Below, piece by piece: positions 41,324-56,162 of a stretch of 64,000 nucleotides of DNA. The notes beneath the pieces were generated by a model. The model was not told the origin of the DNA and did not search any database. It worked only from the letters and a program-made list of their open reading frames with translations. This DNA is from Tilletiopsis washingtonensis (lineage: Eukaryota > Basidiomycota > Exobasidiomycetes > Entylomatales): contig NW_020312004.1 of the NCBI RefSeq assembly GCF_003144115.1, positions 773,490-837,489 on the forward strand, given 5' to 3'. Positions within the stretch are counted from its first letter, which is position 1; each line of letters starts with the position of its first letter. Made by a program: the position numbers and the translations under genes.

Positions 41324-42304
41324 TTAGCAGATGCAGCAGTCCTTGCCCTCCTTGGTGCCGCGCCGCCGGGCGCCCTCGCGCAGCGCCACAAGCTCGGCGA
41401 GGCGCACCTCCTCCGCCTTCGAGAGGACGCCGAGCCGCTGCCGCGTCTGCAGTGCCTGCAGCATGGACGCCTGCTCCGACGCTGCTCGTCTGAGAGACAG
41501 TGTCAGCCGCTGTAGGGGCAACGGCCGCAGCCGCTGCGCTCACTTGTCGCCCTTGCTCTGCACGCCCAGTGTCTTGCCGACCGACCGCACGCCGGCCTGC
41601 ATGTCTGCGCGCACCTCCTGCAGCGCAGCCGGCTTCGACGGGGCGCTGGCCTTGCTCTCTGATGGCGGCTTGTCCGCAGCGCTCGATGCGTTCGGCCGGA
41701 GCAGGCGAGACGTGGCCGCGAGCGGCTTGCCCTGCCGCGCACTTGCAGCGCCTGACGCCGCAGCGGCAGGGGCAGGTGCGGCACAGGTGTGCGACTGCGG
41801 TGCGCGATGCGAGGGGCAGAAGTTGTGATGACATGCCGGACACTGAGAAGGACACGAGGTCAGCCGCGGCGGCTCGAGAACGTCGTGTGCGTGTCCGCCA
41901 GCTCCGCTGCTCACTGTGATCTTGACGACGAGACGCTTCGTGCAGCCTCTGCAGTGGCACACCTCGGCCTTGGGCGCCTGCTGCTCGCCGCGCGCACACT
42001 CGCTGGCCGGCCCGCCGGCGAGGTGGCGGCGCACCGTCTCCTGCACGGCCTCGCCGCGCTGCCACTTCATCGCGCGCCCACAGCGCCCGCACGTCGGCCG
42101 GCGCACGTCGGCGTCGTCGGCGTGGGCGCACGCATGCTCGTCGGCGCGCGCATGGCTGGCGCAGAAGTGGCGCGTGCAGAAGGGACAGCGCAGCGGCAGA
42201 AAGTCGTTCTGCCGGCACGCCGCCAGCGCGCACTGCTGGCCGAGGAAGAGGAGCGATGCGTCGGTGGGGCCTGCGGCGGCGCTGCTGCTGCTGCTGGCGG
42301 CCAT
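41324..42304 (-). CDS. Double AN1-type zinc-finger protein
   Basis: Exons 42304-41915, 41842-41544 and 41489-41324 encode 284 residues. Two AN1 fingers sit in the first 165 residues. The first runs from GQQCALAACRQNDFLPLRC through CTRHFCASHARADEH; the second has CHCRGCTKRL, then CPACHHNFCPSHRAPQSHTC, made contiguous by removing intron 41843-41914. Fungal and animal relatives (Cuz1, ZFAND2) link the proteasome and Cdc48/p97 to stressed or ER-directed proteins. The C-terminal third is Ala/Ser-rich, then a helix (LSKAEEVRLAELVALREGARR). The last four residues are CCIC, which fits a CaaX prenylation box. The exact orthologue cannot be fixed from sequence alone. Confidence 0.87.
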
Positions 42305-45077
<2,773 letters not shown>

Positions 45078-45166
45078 CGCGTGCGTGGCAGAAGAGCACG
45101 TCTCAGCTCCGCCATCCAGCCCATCCGTTGCCAAGCTCAATTGCATTTGTATCCAGTGCGCGCCCG

Positions 45167-48100
45167 TCACCAGCTGTCGAACTTGATCTCGCCGCCGGCG
45201 AGCAGCTCGTCGTCTTCCAGCACCTGGTCCCCCGCATTCTCGTCCTCGCTGTCCTCATCCTCCTCACTGCCGCGGTCGTCTTCCTCGTCACGCGCGTCGC
45301 TGGCGCCCTCGGCCTTGCTCTTCTGGCCAGCGCCACTGAAGTCGAAGAGGCTGACGTCGTCGTCCGAGGCCATGCCTTCGCCTTCGTCCTCCGAGTCCGG
45401 CTCGGCCGTGATGACCTGTGCGGGAGTGAGCATGCTGCGGCTGAGGCGGCAAGGCATGGGCCCGACTCACAGGACCCACGAGGGGAGAGGTCGCCTGCGT
45501 CGTGCCGTCACCGCCGGGCGAAGCCGCGCGACGGCGTCGCCAGGGTGCGGTCCACGAGGTGACACCAGAGCCGTAGCTGCTGGATGTGGCCGCCTCGAGT
45601 GAGTCGGATCGTCCATGCGACGCCGACGGCCGTGTGCGTGCATCGGCCAGCGCTGCCTCGGCGGTGAGATCGGGCGCCGACGTGCTCGACGGCAGAGTCT
45701 GCGAGTGGCTCGGCGCTTGCGGCGTCTTGCTCTCGACGCCCTCGGGGCTGGCGATGGTCTGAGCACTGGTCCGCCGGCTGAGACCAAGGCTGCCGAGTCC
45801 GAATCTGCTCCTCCGGCGCGGCTCATCGTCCTTTGAGCTCTCGCCGCCACCGCTGCGCACACTGGCGGTGCTGCGGACGCTGCGGCCGCTGCGTGCCGAC
45901 AGTGCGGGAGAGACGGGCGGCGTCGCCAGGAGCTCGTCGTCTGGCGGCAGCTCGAACTGCGGGATGGACGGGCGCCAGAAGTTGAAGTCGTTGTACTGCG
46001 GCTGGATGGCCGCCGCCTCCGAGCGCACGGTGATTGGAGGGAACATCTGGTCGACAAGGTCGGTCATGTGGATGTATCTGCGGCGCGCATTAGCAGGCGA
46101 CCGCCGGCGGGTCTGATGAGCAGCACTCACGAAGACTTGTAGCCAGCCAGCTCGAGCAGCTCCATCTTTACCTCGCCGTTGGAGTCGATGGTGAAGATGC
46201 GCGAGCTCGGGATGTTGACGCTGCGGTAGCTCAGGGCGTCGGTGATGCGGTTGCCGAAGCCGGCGTAGAACGGCGAGGTCTGGAGCGCCGACTGCGCGGC
46301 CGAGTCGGCTGCCTGCGCCGTGGCAGCGCCCTGTGACGGGCTGTCCATGCGGCCCGCAGCGGCATTGCCCGCCATGCGCAGCGAGTCTGCCTGGACGCCG
46401 GGCCAGCGCTCCGCCGCATCGGGGCCGATGTTCTTGGGCTGCGAGGCACGCGGGTCGGCGCCGAAGAGGCGCGCAATGTCGCGCAGGCACGCCATCTTGA
46501 ACACCTCGGGCTTGCGCAGGATGACTTCGCGGTGCAGACTGGCCATGAGGCGGTCTGGGCTCATGATGACGGGCCCGTCGGGCAGCTGGTAGTTGGCCTG
46601 CTTGATGCCCTTGAGATAGTCGCGCGTCGCGTCGGCCTGCCCGATGGCACGGCTCGTCAGGTACATGATGCGATAGCCGTTGCGCGCGATGTCTGTGTAG
46701 AGCTTGGCAACTCCGACGTGCGTCCAGTCGCGGCCGATCATGGTGAAGACGTGTCCGAGCGCATCGGACTTGGTGATGGTGCCGTCGATGTCTGAGACGA
46801 CAATCTGGTGCGTGCTCTCCCACAGGAAGATGCGCGCCGTGCACGTGGCCACGCCCGAGTACGACGAGGTGACCGAGAAGGTGATCTTGTTGGCGCCCTT
46901 CTTGAGGTTGAGCGACTTGAGCTGCTCTGAGGTGAGTCTCAACGTCTTTGCGTAGGTCTTCTGCGGCTTGCGCTGCTGAGCCGCCGTGGGCGCGACGTTG
47001 CTGCTTGCGCTGGCGGCGGTGGCAATCTTGATGGCTTCCGCATTGACCTCGAGCACCGAGTCTGTCTGCGCACGGTCTAGAGGGCGAGGTACCGACGCCG
47101 ACACTGCGGGAGCCAGATCGTCGGAGCTACGCAGCGGAGCGCCATCTGGCGTCTTGCCCGCCTCCAGCTCCGCAGTCTTGCTCCGGTTCCACCAGCGCGA
47201 CCAAACACTTGCGCGAGGCCCGACATCCGCGTCGGCATTCGCGGAAGCTGCAGCGCTGCCTGCTTGGCTCGCTGCGAGGGTCTTGCGGTATAGAGCCAGT
47301 GTCGCAAGAACAGCAGAAGCATTCTCCCACGTCAGGAAGCGATCATGGTAGCGCACGACGAGGCGGTCGTCGTTGACCACGCCCTCGTCGTCGAGGAAGC
47401 GCTGGAAACTGATGCGGTTCTCCTCGAAGTTGTACCGATCCTCGTCGGACGCCGACGAGGCCTGATCTCTTGCCGCCGGAGAGCCGGCCGCGCCGAAGCT
47501 TGCGGAGAAGCACAGGCTGAGCTCAAAGTCATGCGCAGCGTCGTCGAGCTGCAGCTTGAAGATGTACGGCTCTTCCTCGGAGCTCCAGAGCTTGCCGGAA
47601 ACGTCCGGCGCCAGGCCGTCGAGTGCGCCATGCTCGGCATCCATCGCGCAAGCGCGTCGTGCCGACTCGGAGCCGCCTGCACCGGCAGTGCTCTGGTGCC
47701 GCACTCTCCGCTGCGCCCGTTCTTTCTGCTTCGGCAGCTCGCCCCAGCCCCACTCGTACTCGGGCGAGCGCAGGAGCGCATCGGTGTCGAGCCCGCCGGG
47801 TCTGTGCGGCGGCGTAACGTCGCCCTTGACTGTGCGGTGGCGGGCAGCACTATACTCGATGTCGGCACTCGTCGCGCGCTGATGCTGAGACCACGAGGTC
47901 GAGCCCACTTCTGCCTCGGTGTCGCTGAGCGAAGTGTCTTGGAAGTGGCGCTTGGCACGCCTGGACGGCTCGGCGCGCTGCTTGTCGTCCTGCGCCACAT
48001 CTGCCTCCTCGCTCTCTCCCTCAGCAGGCCCGGCAGCCAGGGTGTCAGGGCGCAGCAGACGCGTCAGGCGAACGAGATCGCGGCTGAGGCTCAGCTCGTC

Positions 48101-50282
48101 GGCGCCAAAGTCTCCGTCTGCTGCGGCAGAGAGGGGTGGAGTGTCGTCTGGCAGACCGCGCGTGCTGATCTTGCCGGGCGTGAATGAGGCTCGGCGAAGA
48201 GAGTCGGATGCGATAGAAGCACTTGACGCCGAGTTGCGGCGATGCCCCAGGTGCGGTCGATCGGATTGCTCGCTCTCTGCATCTGGTGAAGCACCTCTGC
48301 TCGCGCTGCGAGGCCGTGTGCCCTGCGCGACCGCTCGGCGCAGCTCGTCTCCCGAGTGCGGCGAATGCGGGTGTGCCATCAGCTCGCCGTGGCCGTGGCG
48401 GCCAGAGCCGCCGTGACGCCTGCTGAGCGGCATCTCCTCGGAGAAGCGCTTGCCCTCGGCAAACGCCAGGTCCTCGCCGTCGGCCGTCATCTTGTAGCCG
48501 TCCATGTCGAGCATGTACTGGAGATCTAAGGCAGTGTCAGCTTGGATGTATGAGATGTGCACGGCGGTGCATGCTCACCCTCCTTGCGCTTCGTGCCTGA
48601 GATCCGCGACGCAGTCTTGCTCGTCGTGGCGCTATCGTCCTGCTCATCACGTCCAGCTGTGCTCTGCTCGGACGCCGACGGCGAATGGCCCAGACGCTCC
48701 TTGAGAATGCGAGGCTCCACCTGGCTGGCGGAGAGCTGCACGGTGCCGAGGCCGCTCGCTACCGGCACAAGGCGGCGTCCGGCGAGGAACTCGGAGTGGT
48801 CGGACTGGGCGGCCGGCCGTGTTTCGCTAGCAGACGCTGCGCCGCCGGCGGACTCAGAGGAGTGCTGCGACGACGACACCCCTCCGCCTGTAGCACCAAA
48901 CGGAGAGGGGTAGGCCTCCTCCTGCTCGTCGGCATGGAGCATGGAATCGGCTTGGCGTCCGCGCGTGTCGTCACGCTCGCCGGAAGGCGATGAAGAGCGA
49001 CGACGGGCCTGTCCCACAAGACGCTCGGCCCGCCGCTTCATGGCCATCTCGAGCTTGTCGGTCTCTGTGTCGTCGGCCTGCGGCGGCTCAGTGGGCGGCG
49101 TGGCATCGTCCTCCGCCTGCATCCTGCGCTGGCCGCTGCTCGAGCTCGTCGACTCCAGAGGCACGGCACCGCCGGCTCCGTCTCCTCCGGCGAGCGGCGC
49201 AGATCCGTCGTCGCCCGTCTGCTCTGCCTTGCGGATCTTCTCCAGCTTGTTGCTGCCGCCGGTCAGCGGCGCGACCACCGAGCGGCCCGCACCGCCGATG
49301 ACGCCGCTGGCCTTTGAGACGACGGCGCCTACCTGGCCCAGGACGCTGGACGGGCCGGCTGGGCCGCTGCCAGTGGCGCCCGAGTCTGGCGGGACGTCGA
49401 GCGTGCCCGGCGAGTCGTCGTCAGGACGAGTCTCGTCCTGCTCGGGCTCGTCACGGCCCTTCTTCTCTCCATCAAAGTGCGCATCCGAGGAAGCGCGGCT
49501 CGTGGGCTGTGTGACCCCGGCGCTCTCGGTCGTCTGGCTAGGCAAGGTCGTGGCAGCACTGGCTGCGTCTTCCTGCGCCGTGGCAGCAGAGATGCTGGCT
49601 CCGAGGTCGAGCGCCTCCATGCCGTCCTCGCCGGGCAGCTCTAGCGAGTCCGCAGAGAGCTCTGGGCTCGACGCCGCGGAAAGGATCGGCGACGTGACCA
49701 GATCGTCGGGGATGCCCTCGCGCGACTCGTCTTCGTCCAGCTCCAGCACGAAGAAAGCCTCGCCTGCCTCTCCGACCTTCATGGCGAACGGAAGAGGGTC
49801 GGGCGAGTTGTTGAGGTGCAGAGTCACCTGCAGCGCGCGTCAGACAGCGTCTCGCCCCCCGACTGCAGTCTGCTCATGCGTACCTTGCGTTCTGCCGGAC
49901 GAAGGACAGACATCTTGCCGAAGCGCAGATGGAAGGGCGTGCTGCACGCGCAGACGAGAGCGGGAGTCAGTTGTAGCGAAGGCGAGCCTGGGCGTCCACC
50001 GCGCCGCATCGTGAGCCGGACCACGCACAGGCCGCTGCTACGCCGGCGTCGCCTCGCGGACACTTGACAACAAGATGCTACTCACCTGCTGAGCTCAGTG
50101 GTGGAGCGCACGCGCTTCTTCATCGCTCCCGGCAGAGCGCCCGGCGTGTCGTCGGGCACATCCTCCTCGACGTCCACCTTCTTCTCCACCACGATGATGT
50201 CGATCGCGCCGCTCAGCGTCGCCGGGTTGATCGACGGCACCGAGTTGTAGACCGAAGAGACAAGGCGGCCAACATACTGCAT
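45167..50282 (-). CDS. PAH1: Lipin-type phosphatidate phosphatase Pah1/Smp2
   Basis: Exons 50282-50086, 49941-49884, 49827-48579, 48525-46131, 46077-45471 and 45415-45167 encode about 1584 residues. Pah1 dephosphorylates phosphatidate to diacylglycerol on ER and lipid-droplet membranes and so controls triacylglycerol and nuclear-membrane growth. The N-LIP domain begins MQYVGRLVSSVYNSVPSINP, an amphipathic membrane-binding helix, and continues through TPFHLRFGKMSVLRP and PFAMKVGEAGEAFFV. A very long Ser/Asp/Glu-rich middle follows. The C-LIP HAD domain has the catalytic DIDGT (VVSDIDGTITKSDALGH, ~1077) and GYRIMYLTSRAIGQA. The tail is strongly acidic and ends FDSW, like the conserved Trp-containing end of yeast Pah1. 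It is nearly twice yeast Pah1 length, from disordered inserts. The 144 bp intron 1 could hide a further small exon. Confidence 0.92.
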
Positions 50283-51199
50283 GCTGGGCAGCGTGTGGCA
50301 GGATGGCGCTCGTCGGTGCTGGGCAGGCGGAGTTGCGGCCGGGCGCAGCAGAGAGATTAGACGACCAGAGGAGGGGACTAGACGACCAGGGAGAGGAACC
50401 GTCGCTGCAGACAGGCAGCGGGCAGCAGACGAAGAGCGCAGAGAGCGAGGTGTGCTGCTCGAAGCGCTAGAGGTGCTGGTCCCCTCCGTCGACCGCGAGC
50501 GGATGGCCCGCCAGAAGCCGAGGCCTCGCGCAAGTGAGAAGGTGACCTTGGACGCGTGCCCAGGGATGCTACACGCGGAGAGACTGTGCGGGCGGGAGTG
50601 TGGGCGCGGCTGTGACGGGGATGGGAGGGAGGAGGGAAGGGCCGCTGCGCGCCGCGGCGTGAGCCCCACAAGCCAGCGGGCGCAGCGTCAGCGCAGCCGA
50701 TGCCGGCCTTGGGTGGAGGCAGCGCGGCGCGCGGCCGGGCCCTTTCCCGCTGCCCCCAGTCCGTGAGTCGCGCCCCCGCCCGCGGCACTCGCACATCGCA
50801 GGATCGCCGAGCTCGTCGTCCCGCACGCTGCGATATCTCCTGCCGCGAGCAATCGCTTCAGCGTGGTGACTCGCGAATGGTGCGCGCACAGCGACAGCAG
50901 CCAGCAGCGCCGTGACGGCGTGCACGCGACGCCGGCGAGGGCGCGTCTTTCAGACATGCGCGCCGGCTCAAGAGCGCACGGTCGCGCCTGCGCGCGTCAT
51001 GCGTGACGCTACCGCGGGACTCGGCAGGCTCGCCTCCCTCCGGCACGGACCAAGGGCGCCCTCGCAACACAAGTCTAGTCGTTCATCTCTCGGAGAACAG
51101 GCAAGCATGGACATGCCGCCTCTCAGGCAAGCCGACGCCCATGTTCAGCCGGCACGACACACGAAGCGCTCGCGCGTCTGTCAAGGGCAAGAGGTGCAT
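50283..51199. other. Intergenic region upstream of PAH1
   Basis: A 917 bp gap between two minus-strand genes. It should carry the PAH1 promoter and the downstream end of nothing else, as the next gene stops at 51200. Only chance frames are seen. Confidence 0.4.
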
Positions 51200-54005
51200 T
51201 CAGAGCTGCAGCGCCTCGGCGACGTACGGCCCGACCAGGGCGCTCGCCTCGTACTTCTGGCTGCGGGCACTGCGCTCCGGCTGCGTGCCGAGGCCGCCGC
51301 CCGTCTCGCTGACGCCAGCGGCCGCACTCTGGCGCGCCGCCTTGGCCTCGCGCAGGCCGCGCTGGCGCCGCAGGACCCGGCTGGCGGCCTCCTTCTCGCG
51401 CAGCGCGGCCGTGTCCGCCTCGAGACGCGCAAAGGCGGCCAGGGGCCCGCGCAGCGTCGAGAGCTGCGTGCAGGAGGCGAGGTGGAGCGAGAGGCTGCGG
51501 CCCAGCGACGCGAGCAGCGCGTGCGTCGACGCCGTCTGCAGCAGCAGGGGAAAGTAGGCGTCGAGCAGCAGCGTGGTGAGGGAGACGAGCTGATCGGGGA
51601 GGGTCAGCATGTCTGTGCTGGGCTCAGGATTGAGCGGCACGACTCACCTGCTCGAGGCGCGGCACGCTTGCACCGTCGGCACCGCGGTCCTTGGTCTTGG
51701 TCTGCTTCTTCTTGCGGCCCGGCAGGGCGCCCTTCTTCGTCTCCGGGCCGCTGAAGCTCGACGCGCTGAACGGCAGCCTTGCTCTAAGCCGCAGCCAGCC
51801 GTTGAGGACCGCCAGGATGCTGTGCACCTCGGCCGCGTCGCTGATTGCTCGTCGCAGCTCCGTGCGCATGACGGCAGTCGAGAGAGGCGCGACCGCCAGT
51901 GCAGACAGGACGAAGGGCAGCGTCGCTGGGAGCTGGGGCAAGGTGTTGCCGCGAGGCAAGGCTGTGGCCTCGGTCCGCAGCGAGCCGGTGATGAGAGCAA
52001 CGAGGTCCTGCTCGGACACGTCGGGCACCAGGCGCGCTGCCGTGAGCGCGGTCTCCCAGTCGCCCAGCGCAAGCAGGCGCGCGATGATCGACGGCGTCGC
52101 CTGCGGCATCATCCGCTCGCTGACCGCCCGGCGCATGAGCAGGTACTGCACGGTCTTGCGCGCGTACGGCCCGTCGTTCTGCAGCGGCAGAGCTAGCGCC
52201 AGGACGGTAGAGACGATGTCGTGCGTAAGGTGCGGACTGAGCGATGCGCGGGCCTGAACGAAAGAGCGAGCACGTCAGCGATGCGGGCGAACAGACTCCA
52301 TGGCGCCACGCACCTTGGCCTGCGCGGCTTGCTGTGCGGCGCCCGATGCTTCCTCGTCGCCATCGCTGTCATCAGACTCGGGCGCGACCCCGTTCTGCCC
52401 AGCACTCGCGGCCTGCTCGTCTGCAGCGTCTTTCTTGAGCCGCGCCGTCTCTGCGCGCACCCAATTGGACCATGCCTCGTCCATCGCGCTGCCGTCCTTG
52501 CCTGCGCTGCTGAGTGCGGCGACGGCCGCATGCGAGGTGCTGCGAGCCGCATCTGGGCCCGCGATTGCGGCGCGCGTGAGCTCGACGCACGACGTCGCCC
52601 AGCGAAGAGAAGGATTGTGCGCCTCGGCCGGCACGAAGAGGACGGCTCGCGCCCCCGACGCGTAGTTGAGCGTGAGAAGTGCGCCGCCGCCAATGCGCGA
52701 CACGACTGTCGATTCGGGCGCCGCCGTGGACAGCGCTGCTGGCAGATCGAGGTCCGTGGCAGCCAGCACGGCGCCGTGCGGCGGCGAGATCAGAGAGAGG
52801 GAGGATGCCGAGTAGAGCAAGACGGTCCCGAAGCTGTTGATGGAGAGCAAGCTCGGGGCCGTCGGCGCGCTCAGCAGCTGCAGCGTTGTGGTGCGGGTCT
52901 CGAGACTGGCGACGAGCTCGATCTGTTGGAGCGCGCCTGTCCGTGCTGCAGCGAGAGGATGCGTCAGTCGCATGTAGTGGCGTTGTGCGCGGATCACACC
53001 TACTCAGCAGGGTGACGAAGCGTCCGCCAGCGCATGCGGCGACGATGTCGGACGGGGCAAGGCCCGTCGGGATCTCCCTGAGCACGCCAGAGGCGCCCTG
53101 CGGCCCGACGTGCTGAACGACGATGCTGGCCGCGGACGCGACCGCATCGGCACTGCTGCCCTTCTTCTTGCTGCCCCTGACTTCGGCAGCAGGCACGTCG
53201 CAAGAGAGAGTGACCAACAACGAGTGCCCACGCGGCAGGGAGGGCACCACCTCGAGGGCAGACTTGCCACAGCTGTGTGCCAGAACAGACACCTGGCGGG
53301 CGGGCAGAGGCGCGTCGAAGTGCCCCAGCGGCTCAAGCGCAAGCGAGTAGAATGCAAGGGCTCCCGAGGAGTAGCTGAGGAGCAGCGCGGTGGCTGTGGC
53401 ATGCAGCGATGCTGCCGAGGCGGACAGCTGGGCCAGGGCGGTGTCAGCCGCCGGAAAGGCGTGAAGATGCAGCGCCCTGCTAGTCCGCAGCTGGGCCACT
53501 CACCTCGACTGATGTGCGTGTGACCTGCCCCTCGACTTCGGCCCAGCGGAACAGGCTCTCGCCCTTCTCGTCGCGCGCCGCCAGGAAGGTGAGTTGCTGC
53601 CGGCGCTCCGGCCCCAGCAGCACCACGGGCGCAGCAGCATTGGGCACGATGGAGCCGAGGAGGTGCGTGGAGATGGGATCGGCGGTCTCGTGCTGCGAGC
53701 GCAAGGCGATGAGCTTCCCGCGCAATGCCGGGGTCAGACGAGCTCACCTCTACGACGTGGACCTCGCCCGCGCCGGCCCAGACGGCGGCGCCACGGATGC
53801 GCTTGGGCTCAACATCGTCCGAGGCGACGGCGGCTGAGGTCGACGCCTCGGCCGGCTGTGCCGCGCCCGCTGCCAGTCCGAGGGAGGGCACGCGGAACAC
53901 GTGGCCAGGCAGGGTCGGGCCCGTGTGCGTGCGGCGGCGGGCGGGCGACGAGGAGAGCAGCGTCGGCACGTCGAGCGCAGGCGCCGCGAGCTGTGCGGCC
54001 GCCAT
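51200..54005 (-). CDS. Putative nucleolar Utp8/NOL11-like small-subunit processome protein
   Basis: Exons 54005-53748, 53692-53504, 53427-53004, 52945-52314, 52253-51648 and 51589-51200 encode about 832 residues with consistent phase. The first ~350 residues read as short beta-strand repeats (LSYSSGALAFYSL, SINSFGTVLLYSA), suggesting a beta-propeller without clear WD signatures. The rest is helical, with LMRRAVSERMMP and LLALGDWETALTAARLVPD, a basic Lys-rich stretch (GRKKKQTKTK) and a charged coiled segment near the C-terminus. This layout fits the Utp8/NOL11 group of the t-UTP complex that links rDNA transcription with early 18S processing. I base the name on architecture and composition, not on a decisive motif; another propeller/helix scaffold is possible. 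Confidence 0.45.
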
Positions 54006-55304
54006 AGTGAGCTAGGAACAGCGTCGGGTGGAGGGTGATGGGGGTGCTGCAGGTCGGGAGGAAGAGGAGGGCCGGCTCCAGCAGGAGCGCGGCCGCGAGC
54101 CGCGCCTCCAGCCTCAGAATTATTCTGCGCTCTCGCACGAGAAGTCGGCGCGGCGCGCGCGTGGGGCTGCACGTGACTTGGGCCGTCCGCGGCGCTCCGC
54201 GCGGCGCTGCGCCACGCGCTTCGCGCCTATGGCCTCTCGCGCTGCTGCTTCGCCGCCTGCTGGCTCTTCGAGGCATCGTGCCTCCGCCAGGGCGCTGCAT
54301 TCATTGTAGCGTCGAGTCGGCTCCATCACGCTGCGTCTCATACCGCCCCGCCTGTCAACCAGCACAACTGGTGTCTGTGCCCTTGCACGCAGGGTGTCAC
54401 TACGTCGGCGCGTCACCTCGGGTGTCAGAGCAGGGATCGGTGAGGTAGATTCCTGGCCGCTGCAGGCATACGCACGAAGCAGTACCAGGCCAGTTATGGA
54501 CTCTGCGAGATGTTAGCCGTACCCCAGGCGACTGTAGTCACGGCAACTCCAAGCGGCTCAAAGAGTGTTCAGAGCTACTTCGACGCATCCCTTGCGTGTT
54601 CGTCTGGCTCTGCGGCAGCGTGCAGCGCAGAATTCCTCTAGCAGCTCCAGCAGGAGGTTGCGGACCACCCGCGAGTGCTGGCAAGCGTGTCCGCGGGGGA
54701 TGAAAACTGCGCGGCACAAAAACGCCTCGCACGCGATGCAGAGACAGCTCGCAGCCGCACGTGTTTTCTGCCAAAGCCGGCACGCCGGAACCTCTCGACG
54801 CGACAATTGAGCTTGCCCTCGGCCTCCTCCGCGATCAGACTCGTTCTAGCGCCCCGCTTGGCACAATGCTACCTCGAGCTGCGGCTTGGTGACCGTCCAG
54901 ACGGGGATGTCCGCGCGCGAGCGCATCGGTCAGATGTGTCAGCCCATCGCCTCTCCGCGCCGCGCCGCATTGCTCCTCGCTTGCCGGCATGGGAGTGCCG
55001 GACCGAGGGGACACAGCTCCGGCATAGGCAAGCTGGCAGCCCATGCGAGCGTGTCACCTTCAGCACTGCCGCATGTAGCCCTGCACTGAGCGAGACGAGA
55101 ACGTGCGGCCGCTTTTTCTGCACAGCTGCCACGCATACACAGGGAGCCAGACCTCAGTACCGAGCCGCAGGGCACGAGCCCAGCATCGCACGGCGTGGAG
55201 AGCACACAGCGCTGTTGATACGGCACAGAGAGCGATGTGAGGGGTATGGTAGGGGGCCACGGCAACGTTGGGGTGATGAAGCGCGATGCGGGCGCGCTGT
55301 TGGG
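54006..55304. other. 1.3 kb gene-poor stretch
   Basis: This gap lies between two minus-strand genes. It holds the promoter of the Utp8-like gene. A minus-strand frame at 54558-54806 resembles a decayed RING finger (see findings). No intact gene is supported. Confidence 0.45.
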
Positions 55305-56089
55305 CTAGTAGTACTCGATCTGCGCGGCGGTGGGGGCGCGAGGGTCAGCGGCGGGGCCGCTTTGGGAGTCTGCCTGGTCACCCTCACCTCCAGGAACAGG
55401 AAGGCCGACTCGGCAGGATCCCGGATGTTGAGGCCTGCGGGGTTGAAGGTCTCGCGGTTGGCGCTGGCCAGCAGCGCCCGAAGAGCGGCCATCTCCTGCG
55501 CGGAGTGAGAAGCGTCAGCTGGGTGTCCGAGCGCCGAGCCGGCGGACGATGGCTGACCCGGTTGTACTTGGTGCCGAGCAGCAGCGGGCTGAGCCAGAGC
55601 GTCATCACTGCCAGGGCATTGTCGAAGCACGCCCAGCCGGAGCTGTTGGCGCGGATGAGGACCTCGTTGATGTCGTTGATGGCGTCGCCGAAGGTGGACG
55701 GGTGGATCTGCAGCCTGTGGGTGAGTCGGGCACGCCTCTGGGCGCTGCAGCGGACAACGCACCCGGCCCTCAAGCTCGAGCGGAAAGGCAGAGTGGAACT
55801 GGCACAGCTCGCCGACGGTGTAGTCGCGCTCGACGCTGCGTCGGTGTGGGGTGAGTCTAGATGACACGTGGTAGGCCATGGCAGCACGTCGCTACAAGGC
55901 ATCTGCTGCTCACCGAATGACTTCCCGTGGCTTGTCCCTGCCGATGACGCCGACGGGCGGCGAGCCAAAGGCGCTGTCCGCCGATGGCGGGCCGAAGTAG
56001 TAGCTGCTGCGAGGCGCCTGCGAGCGGACGGCTGCAGCGGCGATGGGCGGTGCCCGTTTGCTCTGCGAGCCCTGCTCGACGTAGGCCAT
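55305..56089 (-). CDS. ERF4: Erf4/Golgin-A7 family palmitoyltransferase subunit
   Basis: Exons 56089-55914, 55835-55763, 55707-55558, 55495-55388 and 55319-55305 encode 173 residues. Erf4 is the non-catalytic partner of the DHHC enzyme Erf2, which palmitoylates Ras at the ER/Golgi. After a short Ala/Ser-rich leader, the family domain runs VERDYTVGELCQFHSAFP, then ELEGRIHPSTFGDAINDINE, a hydrophobic helix (ALAVMTLWLSPLLLG), TKYNREMAALRALL and FNPAGLNIRDPAESAFLFLEIEYY in three short exons. The last exon encodes only four residues plus stop. Splice sites were chosen because they alone rebuild the conserved LEGR-I and FLFLE-IEYY joins. Confidence 0.86.
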
Positions 56090-56103
56090 CGCGGCCAGGA
56101 CGG

Positions 56104-56162
56104 GTGGGGGTGAGAGTGGAGGGGTGGGGGTGACAGTGGAGGGGTGGGGGTGAGAGTTGGGG
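56104..56162 (+). repeat. 20-bp minisatellite just upstream of ERF4
   Basis: Nearly three copies of a 20 bp G-rich unit (GTGGGGGTGAGAGTGGAGGG) begin 15 bp ahead of the ERF4 start codon. On the ERF4 sense strand this is a C/T-rich tract and is probably in its 5' leader or core promoter. Confidence 0.85.

Noticed and set aside
54675-55508. A 277-codon plus-strand frame across the gap and ERF4 3' end
   Set aside because: It runs antisense over ERF4 exons and shows no domain.
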